Counted from the first letter of the stretch, positions 43,641-56,202 are shown. The stretch: DNA of 64,000 nucleotides from Atriophallophorus winterbourni (GCA_013407085.1 JACCGJ010014959.1:23524-87523); one strand, 5' to 3'. The notes: generated by a model not told the origin, from the letters alone. Program-made: numbers and translations.

Positions 43641-44418
43641 AAGTACTTCTTTTTTGTTAATGTTTATCCTCAGCCCTGGGCATTAACATGTCGACAAAAA
43701 GCTGTCTATTATCTAATGAAGCGGCATTCGGTAAATTGATTAAAATATCACAGGATTTGAAACAGTCGTCTCGATTATTAAGGTTTGGCAGAAAGCGGTG
43801 TCCACGGAGTGGCAATTAAACTATTGGCAAATAACGCAGCATCGAGATAGGATTTCTCAAGAAATTTACGGATTCAAGAATAACTAACATTACCTTAGAT
43901 ACTTCATAATGTAGGAATCTAAAGCACTGCATTGTGTTGCACACATCTGTTGCAATTAACATCAGAGGTTTCGGGGCGTTTGCCGGTATCCGTTATGGAT
44001 AGGTTTGTGATACTGCCTGATTATCACAGTGTAAAAAGCAACTATAAAACGAGGCAAACGCTCAACCTATCCATTTATTTCATTACATCAGAAATTCTCG
44101 TCTTGAGTGAAATAGCTATTAAGGTCACGTGATCTCAGTTAATCAAAATTTCTTTATAAGAAATCGATGGCACCGCGCAGTTAATAACATCAGGAGCACA
44201 TATTCTGGCCGCAACTTATTTGAAATATTTGACAGAATACATGCACACACTGAATGTGATTGATTAACGTCATAAAATTGATCACTGGTTTGCTGATACC
44301 GGTGGCTCTCGTCATTCTACGCTCTCTTGATTAAATAGCACGATGAAAATGGCTACGAAACGACCGATGATCAAATTCTGTTTGTTGTATAATTGTGTTG
44401 ACACTAAAATATATACAC

Positions 44419-44475
44419 TTGCATGCATTTTTATCACACACATCTCACGAGCAGGTTCATGCTGTTTGTAGGGAC
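44419..44475 (-). repeat. Family H relic
   Basis: Minus strand: CCCTAC, AAACAGCATGAACC, CGTGAG, then GTGTGTGATAAAAATGCATGC. The core CUGAUGA and the first strand of stem II are deleted. Clearly related to the 16-kb array. Confidence 0.6.
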
Positions 44476-46470
44476 CGTACGATCCGAATGCCTTGACACT
44501 ACTTAGAATAGATCTTTAATGAAACTTAAGCAATCGTATTATTTAGCTAATGCTAAATTTCGCAGTTTTGTTGTCTCCAGTTTCACTAGCAGAAAACGAT
44601 AGATGTGATTGGGTTTCGCCCGAGGAATAGGGTTTAAAGCTACCGCTCCAATTTTTGCGATTACTGTGGGTATCCATCTTACACCAATGTATGGTGCGGG
44701 GTAGAGATAAGCATATTCTCCTCATGTGCAACTGCAGCGGAGTCTGAACCCGGAGCCATCTTATCGCCGTAGACGTGTGAACAAATTGCTTATTGGATAG
44801 GGCATACTGCTAACCCGCCGGATCCTAGATATGACAGATGTATCGTGTTTATCACACAGTTGCATGCAACACTAATTTGTTGGATATTGAAGCGCAGATT
44901 TGTAACTCAGTGGCTAGATGTTTTGTGTTCCCTGAGCTTTCATTGTAACGTGTAGGACGTTTTGTCATCAAACTAGATGACATCGTCAGCTTAAATTTTT
45001 GCGAGCTCAACAAGCATTGAACACCCAACATATGAATGTGTTTCGGTTTCAAAACGTATGGAGTATCGTTTAAAACTCCATTGATAAAGTTGAATGAATT
45101 TCGAAAAAAGTGTTCTATTAACAACAGTCGGTGTAAAGAAAAATCGGCAGCTCAAATCACGTACGAACACATCACAGAACACGACCAAAACATATACGAT
45201 GTTAAAATGTTGTTGGACGTTCGTGCTTTATCAGTGCGAATTTCATGAAATTTTGTCAAACAAAATGTTGGCGTCGAAAAAGCTCTAAATCATTGACCGT
45301 TTAAACTATGATATCCGATTTGACCTGGCAGCAAATGAATACAACAAACTGAACAAAGTATGAATGTCTTCCATTTCATTGTTAAAATGGATTTAGGTTT
45401 CCATTAGTTGTGTTAATAATAATAATGATAGATAACACATTCAAAATAATCACCTAATCGTAAAATTGGTCACCAGATTCTCGCTGATGTGGTGCGAAGC
45501 ACTAATATCGCAGGAAAACAATTAAACCCACTAGCAAGCACCACAAAATACCGCCTAAATAGATCTGGGGTTTGCACGTGAAGAGGCATGTTCCTAAAAA
45601 CCGGGGCCTTAATCGATTTGCCGACCAGCTGCGCCACAGCATCGTAGCAAGAATTCTGCGTGACTGCCGATGGCAAAATGCTGATTATTCAAGCATTGCA
45701 AGCAGATAACTAAAACATTCCAGTTATGGAATACAATTTTGACCCAGCTGCCAACCACTTCGAAGGTGAGACGTGTAAAATTCATCTGGGAGACCGCCAT
45801 CCATGAAGCGAAACAGAATTATTGCCCGTTAGCGAAATAGTGTGTATGCACGACTCTGAATGTCTGGCGATTTTCCGCTACAAAATAATTGCCCCCCGCA
45901 GCGATTTTGCTAAGAGTTTGGGCACGTTGTTCTTATCTCGCAAGACAGTCGATTGTGAACGGTCGTAATCAACTTTGTGGATAGTTCGAAGGATCTGGTA
46001 CCGAAGAGTCTTCACAAACGTGACAATAATCCACCATTAGACACCTGCTTAAAAGAGGATTGTTTCAAAATAACAACAAAAATTTAAGCCGAGTATAGCG
46101 TTGTCAATTCCATGTTGGGTCAAAATCAGAAAAATAAAGTACAACTAGTAGTTCATTAAACGTTGGAGGTATTAACCGAAACCAGCGTTCTGTTTATTCG
46201 CAGCCCGCGACGGAGCGAATCCAAGCAACTTTTGAACGTTCTGAAACAGCAAAGCGAGATGATGAGAAACCGAACGTTGAGAAGGCCACGTGCGTCATAA
46301 AAATGGACAACATGGTGGAAGGGTCAACACGTCACGATCTAGATGAAGTCCGAAACAGCAACTGTGGGCTTCAATTACATTATTCCTGGGAGAGGTTTCA
46401 ATGTTGCGTACATTTTGCTAATCTCGTGTTAATTTGATGCTGCTGCTGCTGTCGGAATTTACTTATCGTA

Positions 46471-46517
46471 CTGTCCTTACTGAATGAGTGCAAAGAACAA
46501 GAAACCGGTTGTGTGGT
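46471..46517 (+). repeat. Family H relic with decayed hammerhead
   Basis: CCTTAC, TGAATGAGTGCAAAG, AACAAGAAACCGG and TTGTGTGG follow the hammerhead order, but the core has an inserted base and stem II no longer pairs. Confidence 0.5.
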
Positions 46518-47104
46518 ACCAAGGCGTGGAAACGCGATCATTTTGAGTTCAGGTATTGTGGATTTCTCCAAATTTGGAACGTAAAATTATGATGTGGTTT
46601 TAAGGAAAATAAGATGGTAGTGACGGGACAAGATGGCAGCTGCTCTGCCAATCGGCTTATCAATCTCGGTATCAAAGTCAGAGGTTATTCGCAATGGTTG
46701 AATCAAGATGTGTGATATCTCTCAAATTTTGACTGAAAAAGTGCAAGTTCCCTCAAAATTGAGGTTTGTAAAAGAAAAAAAGGCGAAACGCATTCTGGAT
46801 AACCTTGCCTTGTTTTATGCAAGGAAAGTTATACACTCAACTCACCTGTCTAATGGACATTGTGCTTAACATATAAATGAAAATGAATGATGCATCAGTG
46901 AAATCGTCTCCCGGCAAGTTCCGGTGTGACAGACCACGGATCCATGAAAAGGGTACGAAGGGAAGTTTCGTAACTACACGACCATCAAACCTGTTAAAAT
47001 CGAACAAAAAAGCAATAATTTTGATGAAATAGCAAGGCAAGCAAAGCAAATATATGGTATTGAATCCGTGTTACATTGATTTGTCACCGGTATACGAAAA
47101 CATG

Positions 47105-47265
47105 GACAAACACGCTGGAGTCTCACTACAATTGCTATTTTCCTTTCCCATATCTGTCTAGGCCTAGGCAACCTGACAGTATCTTAGCACACGTACAGTC
47201 TATGACTCTGCAGTAATTTGCCTCGATCAGACTTGTGATTTTATACATACATACATTGAATCCAT
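47105..47265 (+). mobile_element. Family S retroposon (S4), 5'-truncated
   Basis: AACACGCTGGAGTCTCACTAC, CCATATCTGTCTAGGCCT and GGCAACCTGACAGTATC, followed by an ATACATACATAC tail. Plus orientation, with the expected simple-repeat 3' end. Confidence 0.75.
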
Positions 47266-48085
47266 TAATCTGTGGTGCGAAATGAGAGCATAAAGGTGTA
47301 GCCGAATGGAATATCATTTTTCTTAAACCATAACAGACAATCATGCGAATTATATTATTGTGTTGTTATCTGGATTTACTGAAGTATGGTTGCGGAAATA
47401 TACACAAAAGCGATTTAGGTGTAAGATCGATAAATATCCATTTGCTAAATAGAACTTATAGAAAATGATGAATGTTTTGTTAATTGACAATATTGTTGAC
47501 TGTGAGATCGCATCCAAGACGGACTTCAACGAATTTACTAAGATCAATAGTTAAGGTATATGAGCGCATCAAGGGTATTTTATATTTTTTATTATTCAGA
47601 CCGCTAAATCCGCTTTATTAGCGCCAAGCAGGATAGTGTACTAGGTTACTGCATTTAATTTAATTGTCGGTACCCATTTTGCACCTGGATATGGTGGGTA
47701 AAAAGGTTACACATATTTCATCCAAAATGCGGAATCAATATGGGATACGAGGCGCGACCATACTGACAGGAAGGCGCAATTCTCAATCATTATGCCACCG
47801 CGATTGCTGAGCAATTCGGAGGGGAAAACGAATACGTACAAGAGGACAAAATTGAAAGCTTGTGTCTAGAAGCAGTTTGAAAACCACATTAACGGTTATT
47901 TATGTTGTGATAAGAAATCTTAAAGTTGGGTGCGATTAATCATGGTCAAATGTACATAAGAAGCTAGCAGTTCGAAAATTCGATGAATTAAAAAGTGAAA
48001 TGTGTATCGTTAAAGTCAATGAGCTTAAGATCATTCACATGTCTGGGCACATGTGAGTGAACAAGTTGGTCGTGCCGCCCTTATC
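47266..48085. other. Unclassified intergenic DNA
   Basis: Part of it (47665-47765) resembles 44655-44760 weakly. Nothing else recognised. Confidence 0.4.
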
Positions 48086-48090
48086 CAACA

Positions 48091-48210
48091 GTATGGTATA
48101 TGGCATGAAAGCACAAGCCTGATCCAGGCAAAGTGCCGCACAGTCAGAGACTGCACGTGGGCTACGATACTGTCAGGTTGCCCAGGCCTAGACAGATATG
48201 AGGAAGAAAA
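48091..48210 (-). mobile_element. Family S retroposon (S5), 5'-truncated
   Basis: GCATGAAAGCACAAGCCTGA, GCCGCACAGTCAGAGACTGC and CCAGGCCTAGACAGATATGA, nearly consensus over 110 bp, then the match stops. Minus orientation. Confidence 0.8.
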
Positions 48211-48249
48211 AAGAACAGGAGCTTCACAGTTCAAACTTTCTTCACCATT

Positions 48250-48370
48250 TCTCTATCGTTTTACGGCATGCGGATGCTGGTCGTATTGCCCCTACCTGAT
48301 GATTGCAAACAATATGAAACCGGTCTTGAAGTGCGTGATGGCAATCCATGCAAATATGAATTTTTGAACA
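48250..48370 (+). repeat. Family H relic with decayed hammerhead
   Basis: CGGCATGCGGATGCTGGTC matches the upstream part of the family. At 48291-48331 come CCTAC, CUGAUGA, UUGC-AAACA-AUAU in place of a paired stem II, GAAA, CCGGUC and UUGAAG, which no longer pairs in stem I. Core nucleotides survive but both helices are lost. Confidence 0.65.
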
Positions 48371-49157
48371 ACTAAATGAATGAAAGAAAGAATTCAGATT
48401 ATGAACCAATTTGCGGGTCTGGCAAATGCTATGTAATCTGGTGGCTCAAGATTGTGTTGAAATAACGTCAGGTTGCAAGGTGTTGATAAAACTTCAAAAA
48501 GCGTTAGTGGCAGTTGGTCTGAAAGATGTGACAGCTAATTGCTGATAGCAAGCATAGTAAAACGTGGAGGGAATAATCCATGGGCAGAGATAGCGCAACA
48601 CTGTGTACTGCACATGAAAATAACGTCAGAAAACATATCATCCAATATGCGAAATTAAAAACAAAGAAAGGATCAATCGCAAAAATTCAATGGAATGGGA
48701 ACTGATAACTCACATTTTGTTGAACATACTGAATAACGAAGTAAATATAACGCCAACCGCAAACATAGATTTCATTTTAACCATAGAAAGTTCCCGATTA
48801 ATGCTTTTTAAACGTTCTTCGTGTTTTTCTGAGAGAAATGGTTGGAAATTACAAGCATACCTAACCGCTTTTTAGCAGTTCGATCTATGCTTGCCTCTGT
48901 TACGTCGCGTTGCTTTTCAACTGAAGTTATAGAGAAAACCATTTAAAATTCCTTACGTCGCTTGCTTTGCTTTTCGACTTCATTCTTCAGTCTCTGGTAT
49001 TTACTGGTTCGATAAACAAAAAGCCAGGTCAATCCTGATTATTAGAAAATCGTAAGTATACATTACCTTCACCCAAAAAGGCGGTGAAATATGATATGCA
49101 AATAATTGTAAAAGTGTCTTGCCACATGATCTGGAAGCTGAAAGAAAAATTAACATC
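48371..49157. other. Unclassified intergenic DNA
   Basis: No gene, element end or repeat recognised in this stretch. Confidence 0.4.
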
Positions 49158-49169
49158 CAAGATAAAATG

Positions 49170-49424
49170 GTATGAAATGTATGGTATGAAAGCACAAGCC
49201 TGAACCAGGCAAAGAGCCGCACAGTCAGAGACTGCACGTGGGCTGAGATACTGTCAGGTTGCCCAGTCCTAGATAGATATGACAAAAGAAATAGAAAGAA
49301 AATAGAATAGAAATGGTAGTGAGACTCCAGCGTGTTTCAGCATGCAGCTCACTACCGGTGGCCAATCAATTTAGCACGATGTTAGCTGCACCGCACAGAA
49401 ATACTGCACGATTGCACATCCGTG
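49170..49424 (-). mobile_element. Family S retroposon (S6), full length with target duplication
   Basis: A 255-bp body flanked by perfect 12-bp duplications of CAAGATAAAATG (49158-49169 and 49425-49436). It defines the family ends: 5' TGCACGGATGTGCAATCG, 3' TTTCATACCATACATTTC (minus strand). It contains the perfect 9-bp inverted pair GGTAGTGAG/CTCACTACC. Confidence 0.85.
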
Positions 49425-49938
49425 CAAGATAAAATGTTTGTGTTGAGAGAGTTAAGGTAGAAAAACCTTAAACGACGAATAAACGCCGTGGCGGTAATGA
49501 ATGATAGGATAAACATTAATGAGAAAAAGAAACAGTAAGATATTTTTCTATCTTAATTTTTTTCTTTTTTCTCAATATAGTCGAAAGCATATAGATTTGG
49601 TTCGAAAGGGAAATTAGCGGCATTCACTATTTATATTTATGCAGGTTCATTGCAATAGTTGCTCATGAGTCAATCCATACATTCTCTTCGGAGTTTGCAA
49701 GCAATCCAGGAAAGCTCGCCAGTCAAACCTTAACTATACCAGAACTAAGCCTTTTCAAGCCACTGTTCAATGTTAAGGGCTAAACACTAGCCACTTTTCT
49801 CAACGCATGCAACCTGACGAATAAAATGCAGATTGGTCACAGTTCAGTCGTCGTGTGCAAAACGCGGCCCAACCAGCAGTGATAACATCGGTTAATTGCT
49901 GTCTAATCATCGTCATCATTGACAGCATTACATCGGTA

Positions 49939-50164
49939 TATGGTATGGTATGAAATCACAAGCCTGATCCAGGCAAAGTGTTGCACAGTCAGAGACTGCA
50001 CGTGGGGTAGGATAGTGTCAGGTACCCCAGGCCTAGACAGATATGAGAAGGAAAATAGAAATAGTAGTGAGACTCAAGCGTGTTTCAGCAAGCAACCGGT
50101 GACTAATCAATTTAGCACGGTGTTAGCCGCACAGCACAGAAGTACTGCACGATTGCGAATCCGT
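49939..50164 (-). mobile_element. Family S retroposon (S7) with target duplication
   Basis: A 226-bp body flanked by 14-bp duplications, GCATTACATCGGTA (49925-49938) and GCATTACACCGGTA (50165-50178), differing at one base. An internal deletion removes part of the hairpin. Confidence 0.85.
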
Positions 50165-50289
50165 GCATTACACCGGTAACAAGTATCAAGTGCTTAACTG
50201 CCATACAACCACGGCACATTAAAAATGCTAAAAGATATGGGGAAGGGTGGGACCTCAAAATCTACTGAACCGATAAAAGATTAGGCGCA

Positions 50290-52760
50290 GACACACTTGG
50301 ATGAGGTGCCAACACCTCGAATCAGACGGGTTCAAGAAAGCATTGTGAACGAGTAGAGCGAAATCAGCATGACAGTTTCCCTGCGGCTTTCACTGTCACG
50401 CATCATAACAAGCTTTCCTCGCCGCTTAACTTGACAACAGAGAAGATTAATCAAACACTCCAAGATGTCTACAACAAAGCCACCATTGAACACGATTTTG
50501 GGCCATATAATTCACAGTAAGAAGAAACTGCAAATTCTCATCTTTTGGACCATAGTCTGGCAGACGGGTCGCACCAAACGCAGCTAGTTTAACAGTCAAA
50601 GCCTTCAGCTGCTAAAGACAAGTCAGAGTCTGACTACAGTTACAACGATGTCATTCCGGGTTAGGAGTGACAAAAAATGATTTCCCATTCGTCTAACCAG
50701 CAAAGTCTACGCACGTTAACTTGTTTTTAATATTTGTGTAGCTACCAAAAATACTATTACGGATAGCTAAGCTACGCATCCGACGGTGCCAAGTAATTAT
50801 AGCGATGGTGCGGAGACAGCGATTGTCGAAGACCTGCAGACGTTTTATTTCTTCCCTTCACAGAGTCCAGGTTTCACATCAGTACAGTAAAACCGCGCGT
50901 ACTGTAGCCTTATATACTCTACCCTTGAGCTTTAGAGACAAAACTGTTTGACACCACAAATGACCTAATTTACGAAAAGCTACCGTAGCTCTAGAAATGA
51001 GAGCTGAGATCTCCTTATTTAAATAAGCGTTGCTAGTCACGCAACTACTTAAATAGGTAAAACAGTCTACAGTCGCAATTTACTCAATATTGTTTCGATC
51101 GGAAGTTTGGACTTGGAAGGTGCGAAGCGCATACCGAAGGATGGTATGATACTACATAGCCGGTCTAAATTAGACTGAGCAGAGTCGTTAAATCAATCAA
51201 TCAGAGTCGTTAAATCAACGAACAGGTTTCACAACACGAAATAGAAAGCAATGTAGCATTTTCTGCTGGCCAGCTTAATTGCTCATGAGACACGCAGCGC
51301 TTTTTGTTAGATTAAGTCGCCATCGTTCTTTGTGATTGTCTCGCGAACTAAAACGGTTTTAGAACCGGTAGATCGAATTACGTGAAACAAAATTTTGACG
51401 TTACCCAAACTGTTGGCTACCTTCATTTCCTCAACTTTTGTAGCCACCACGCTTCCCAATCTGATCGAATGCTACACTTGAGATTATTTCTGATGCGTCT
51501 TCGCTCTGCATCATATTGCGAACCACAAGGAATTCTTCGTCATTCTTTTAGTAAGTGAAGGCACGGATGTGCAATCGTGTAGCACTTCTGTGCTGTGCGG
51601 CTAACATCATGCTAAATTTATTGGCCACCGGTAGTGAGCTGCATGCTGAAATACGCTGGAGTCTCACTACCATTTCTTTTGCCACATCTGTTTAGGCCTG
51701 GGCAACCTGAAAGTATCTCAGCCCACGTGTAGTCTCTGACTGTGCGGCACTTTGCCTGGATCAGGCTTGTGCTTTCATAATCGAAGGCAAGCCTGTGAGA
51801 TATAGTAGCACCTTCTGCTAGAGTTGGAACTGCCACATGCCGTCTCCGCGGCATCGTGCATTACAGTAGCAACAGCATTCCACCGCTGTGGAAAGATTAT
51901 TTACTAAACCGACGCGATAGGCTTGCTGAATTGTAGGATCCGAAAGTTTCTCGGTAACTCTGTGCTTACAGATGACTGTCATTGGTCGATTTGTGTCCAT
52001 GGCTAATCATCATTAGGCGGACTCCAAGTTGCGCGCTGTCGCTTTTTATGCCTGAACGAAGTGCTACTAATAAATAGTATGTGCTGTGCACATAGGTGAA
52101 TAAAGCGTTCACCATTATCTTCCGCGGAGCATCGAGACTGAATGAACCACCGAGTTGTGACTAAGTAACATCAAGGCGACCAAGTTGAGCATTCATATTC
52201 CCAGCAATAATTATATCATAAGTCTTGCGAGTCGTAAGAATGAACAGAGTTCGTCCTAGATATCTGTGTTCTCATCAGTGCTACTATTAGTCTGAGCATA
52301 AGTGGCTACTACGAACAAGCAGCGCTTACTTTGAGTTCGTGAAGTAGTGTTAATAGACGTAGATAGTCGGACGGCACACGGGAATCCAGTCTAAAAGTGA
52401 ACTTTCTACACGCGAACTTAGAACTATACCTACACACGCTTGGCCTAAGGAAAAAGCAAGTCACCTGAGCAGCTCAAAAATACCTGTTGTAAAGAGTTAG
52501 TGCAGTCAATTCGATTATCGTAGGGGGATCATAAAGTCTGATCTCTTGCAAGCAACTGATGTCGACAGACAAAGAATCTAGGCAGAGGTCAAGTTCAGCT
52601 TGCTGACCTGAGTGACGCAGCGTTCGTGCATTGATGGCGCCTGTGTACGCAGACGTGCGCGGTTTTATGAAGTAAATTTTGGGTTTAGGATATACCAAGC
52701 TTCGAAAATGTCTAGATCGGCCGCTTAACAAACTGGGCGCTAAATGATAGGCATTAAAAG
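50290..52760 (-). mobile_element. RTE-type LINE, decayed (copy C)
   Basis: Minus strand, 5' to 3': endonuclease start (INARTLRHSGQQAELDLCLD at about 52630, then SCLQEIR), GNMNAQLGRLDV at about 52180, the linker (DTNRPMTVICKHRVTEKLSD at about 51980), RT tail pieces (MRFAPSKSKL, TSNAYLNKEISALISRATVA, LKLKGRVYKATVRAVLLY) and a 3' end matching copy B. Most of the RT palm is deleted, and a family S copy sits at 51564-51782. Confidence 0.8.
51564..51782 (+). mobile_element. Family S retroposon (S8) inside RTE copy C
   Basis: Near consensus, flanked by 7-bp GAAGGCA (51557-51563 and 51783-51789). It lies in the opposite orientation to the host RTE element. Confidence 0.8.
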
Positions 52761-53633
52761 GAGGGAAGGAGGAAGAGACAGAAATAGATTGAAGAGCAGG
52801 GCCAGCAATAGCTTATTTTCGCTTACCCACCACGCTGTATGCATCAGGTAAGGTAATCCTATTTATCGTTATCGATGCACCACGGAATTCGATTTATTCG
52901 TGATTGGCATGCGGGCTGGGATAATATCAGGTCGTCCATGCCTAGACAGGAGAATAATTAGGGTTCTCGACCAAAGCCTTTGGCTAAACAGCCTTACCCA
53001 CAAGGCAGTGGGCTGAGATCGAGTTCGTCCGACCTCTATTAATAGACCTTTCTAGTATGAGTAGCTCTGCTTGTGGCCGGAAGACACAACTCGGTATAGC
53101 TCGATGGGTAAAGGAGATACGCAAAACCTCGCACCACGTTAGGGTCAGTCTCCACGGGATCGTTGTTTAAAGGATTGAACAATTGCTTCTTACGACTCTG
53201 TGGATAATCTCAAAATTGTGATTTAGTGTTGTTATGAAACGAGAGCAATCTTGTCTCGATAATGATGGGAAAAACCGTCAGCCACCGAAAATCTTAGCAA
53301 TTCCTGACGCGAACTGCAACTCTATCCGACACCCAGTGATCAATTGCGCTGTTCTACATAATCGACAACGAGATTATTTATAACAAAAAGTGGCAGTTCA
53401 CCTGACTAGTTTCTAAAGAGTAACTTAAATTTGTCTGCAGTAAAATATAACACCATCATCATTGTGGACAGTATCAAAACAGTACTACATAGTCAGAACG
53501 TACCGGTCATGCAACCATGATACGATAAAATTCTTAATAGATGAGAATCATTGGACAAAAACACCTACATAAACTGTAGAAAGCAAAGCACAGACACTGT
53601 AATGCATACAGCTCAAATTAAAAATATTCTAGT
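52761..53633. other. Unclassified DNA with one weak family S trace
   Basis: A diverged scrap at about 52895-52960 (GGGATAATATCAGG, CCTAGACAGGAG) resembles family S. A purine-rich run at 52757-52800 may be the 5' leader of RTE copy C. Nothing else recognised. Confidence 0.35.
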
Positions 53634-54060
53634 TTCGTGAACGAGTCGAGCGAAATTGAGACGGCAGCTTACAGTGAATTACCTCGAAAAGATCCCATTG
53701 GGTAGTAAGCAGTTCCGCAGGGCAGACCTGTCAACTGAATCAAAGGCGGAACGGATATCCAGCATAACCACAATAGTGTGCCAGCGGTTTTCGAGCAACT
53801 GATGTAGAACGGATATATGGCCTACAAACCTGCGCCTTTATCAAAATCAACTTGCTTTTAGTAGAAAAGTTACCTCCTGAATAAGAGTCAGTGTGTGGAG
53901 AAGGCTGGTAACCAGTATCTTAGCTGGGATTATTGTTAACCCGTGATCGTTGCTAAATGTTTCTGGTGCTATTTTCATTATGAGCGAATATATTTAGAAA
54001 TTTATTCCAGAAAACAGGTACCATCAAGACTGTTGGTCGTTTCTCGGACTGCTCTTGGGC
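53634..54060 (-). pseudogene. RTE-type LINE fragment (copy D), split by copy B
   Basis: At 53690-53740 the minus strand reads AFDSVDRSALRNCLLPNGIF, an RTE RT block from another family. The part nearest 53634 resembles the RTE 3' end. Upstream in the minus direction, AVRETTNSLDGTCFLE reaches 54060 and appears to resume at 56215 beyond the inserted copy B. Confidence 0.65.
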
Positions 54061-54072
54061 GAGAGACGGAGA

Positions 54073-56202
54073 CGCGTGAGGAATGAACTTAAACGGAGCT
54101 CAAGACTGGACAGAGAAAAGTGGTGGTTACATAAGGTCAAGCAAATAATGCGGGTAACGTGCGAAAACTCTTTCAACTTATTCGATCGACGGGGCCTACG
54201 AAAAAAGGAGTGAGTGAGACTATCGCTGAAATAGACGGTACTCTCATCACTAATAATCGCCGCCTCTCACGCTGGGTCGAACATTTGAAGGACAGTTCAG
54301 CTGGTCGTCTGCAACAGAATCATTCCCTCATTTGAAGCAGTGTGATCCTTGACCTGTTAGCGTAGATCCTCTAATGATTTAGAAATTAAATCACGAATCG
54401 AATCCATGAAACGATTGAAAGCCGCTGGCCCCGATGACATACCGCCTGTTTTGTTCAAAGAAGGTGGCCAAGTCCTAATCAACACATTAGGCGATCTCCT
54501 CCGTGAAGTGTGGTTGTCAGAATCCGTCCCTCCGAGTTGGGGTGTATCGGTTATCATACCTATATTTAAAAAAGGTGTACGAAGCTCATGCTCTTATCAC
54601 CGTGGGATACGTCTCACTCCCATTATTACGAGATTATTAGCTTTCATATGCCTTCGAAGATTAACATCGCATAGGGAATCACAGATCAGAGAGCAGCAAG
54701 CTGGCTTCCGACCTAGCAGAGGCTGTGTCGACCACACTGTTACTCTTCGACGGATATTAGAACTACGGCACACCTATCGACCGCCGACAATAGCCATCCT
54801 TTTAGACTTCAAAGGAGCATTTGATTCAGTCGATCGAAATGTGCTGTTTAACAACTTGCAGTGCAAAGGCGTCGCGCAAAAGTATGTCAACATACTACGT
54901 GCACTTTATTCTCATAGATCCGGATGCGTTAAGGTTTACAACGAACTCTCTCCCAAGTTCCACGCCACTAGTGGCGTCCGACAAGGGTGTCCGATTTCTC
55001 CGTTTTTGTTCAATTTTGTAATTGATGCTGTCATGGAATTATGCAGCGACGGTGCCTCAGGCGGCAAGATTCTCGACTTGGACTATGCTGATGATATAGT
55101 TCTGCTCTTCGACTCGTACACAGATGCACAGGCGATACTGAACAAGCTAGCTAGTATTGTGCCCGCATTTAGAATGCGTTTTGCACCGTCTGAATGCAGT
55201 GTTCTGCTGCAGGACATCGACTTATCAAACAGCACTTTATTACTTGACAATCAGGCGCTTGAAATTGTAGATCGCTTTACGTATCTCGGTAATTGTATCA
55301 ATAATTCTGCATCGTTAAATGACGAGGTCTCGGCACGCATTTCTAAAGCGACCGTAGCATTCCGCAACCTAAGTCACCTCTGGCGTCAAAAAGGACTGTC
55401 TCTGTTACACAAGGGTAGTCTATAAAGCGACAGTTCGGGCTGTTACTGTATGGGTGCGAAACTCGTCCTTACGTAAAGAGCACATTCGGCGTCTCCAAGT
55501 ATTTGACAACCGATGTCTCCGCAACATTCTAGGAGTTAGCTGTTACAACCGCATACGCACCGATGCTCTCCGAAATAAATTGTTCGGTAGTAATGTTGAT
55601 ATAGAGAAGCAGATTAACCTGCATAGGTTACGCTGGTTGGGTCACGTTTTACGGATGCCGGACCACTGACTTCCGAAACGGATTCTTTTTGCGACGCCAC
55701 ATCCTGATTGGCGTAAATCTCGGGGTGGCCAAACCGTCACATGGCATAGGCAGTTAAAAATCCTTACTAGTAACCTTTCCAAAGTCGGCGCAGCGCGTCT
55801 TCCAGGCTGGTGTCCCCGCGATCAGATATCGCAATGGTTAGTTACGCTTCAGGATATGTCCCGAAACCGTGTTCAATGGCGGTCTTGCACTAAGCATCTT
55901 CTTGGAGTGTTTGCTTAACCTTGTAAGTTGTCAAGCGGAGTGACGAGAAAAGCTTTTTATGATGCATGACAGTGAAATCCGCAAGGAAGCTGCCATGCTG
56001 ATGTCGCGCTACTCGTTCACGAAACTTGTTTGAATGCATGTTCCATTCGGGGTGTAGGCACCTCTACCCAGTTTGTTTGTGCATACTCTTCTATAGAATC
56101 CGTAGCTATTTAAGTCCCACTTTACTTTTACTTTTTCATGGTTGTGGCAGTTAAGCACTCGGTACGCGCTACCGATGTAATGCTATCAGTGATGATGATG
56201 AT
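54073..56202 (+). mobile_element. RTE-type LINE copy B, 5'-truncated, perfect target duplication
   Basis: Flanked by 12-bp GAGAGACGGAGA at 54061-54072 and 56203-56214. The 3' end is a GATGATGATGAT tail. Contents are the RT and C-terminal region only; the endonuclease is lost by 5' truncation. It interrupts an older, oppositely oriented RTE fragment. Confidence 0.9.
54406..55669 (+). pseudogene. RTE reverse transcriptase of copy B, one frameshift
   Basis: 340 codons of clean RT: RLKAAGPDDIPPVLFKEGG, IIPIFKKG, EQQAGFRPSRGCVDH, LLDFKGAFDSVDRNV, SGVRQGCPISPFLFNFVID and the active site LDYADDIVLL. After SLLHKGSL and a stop at 55425, the C-terminal block (RLQVFDNRCLRNILGV, HRLRWLGHVLRMPDH) continues in another frame from 55454. 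The frameshift and lost endonuclease make it inactive. Confidence 0.85.

Larger units (their letters stand above)
43641..47104. other. Mostly unclassified intergenic DNA
   Basis: Two decayed family H copies (44419-44475 and 46471-46517) and one side of a weak shared repeat (44655-44760) lie here. No ORF of conviction, no RNA gene and no intact element was seen. Confidence 0.5.

Noticed and set aside
45840..46460. Protein-like plus-strand stretch near 46200 as a gene
   Set aside because: Short pieces with frequent stops and no recognised motif; a decayed family H copy follows closely.
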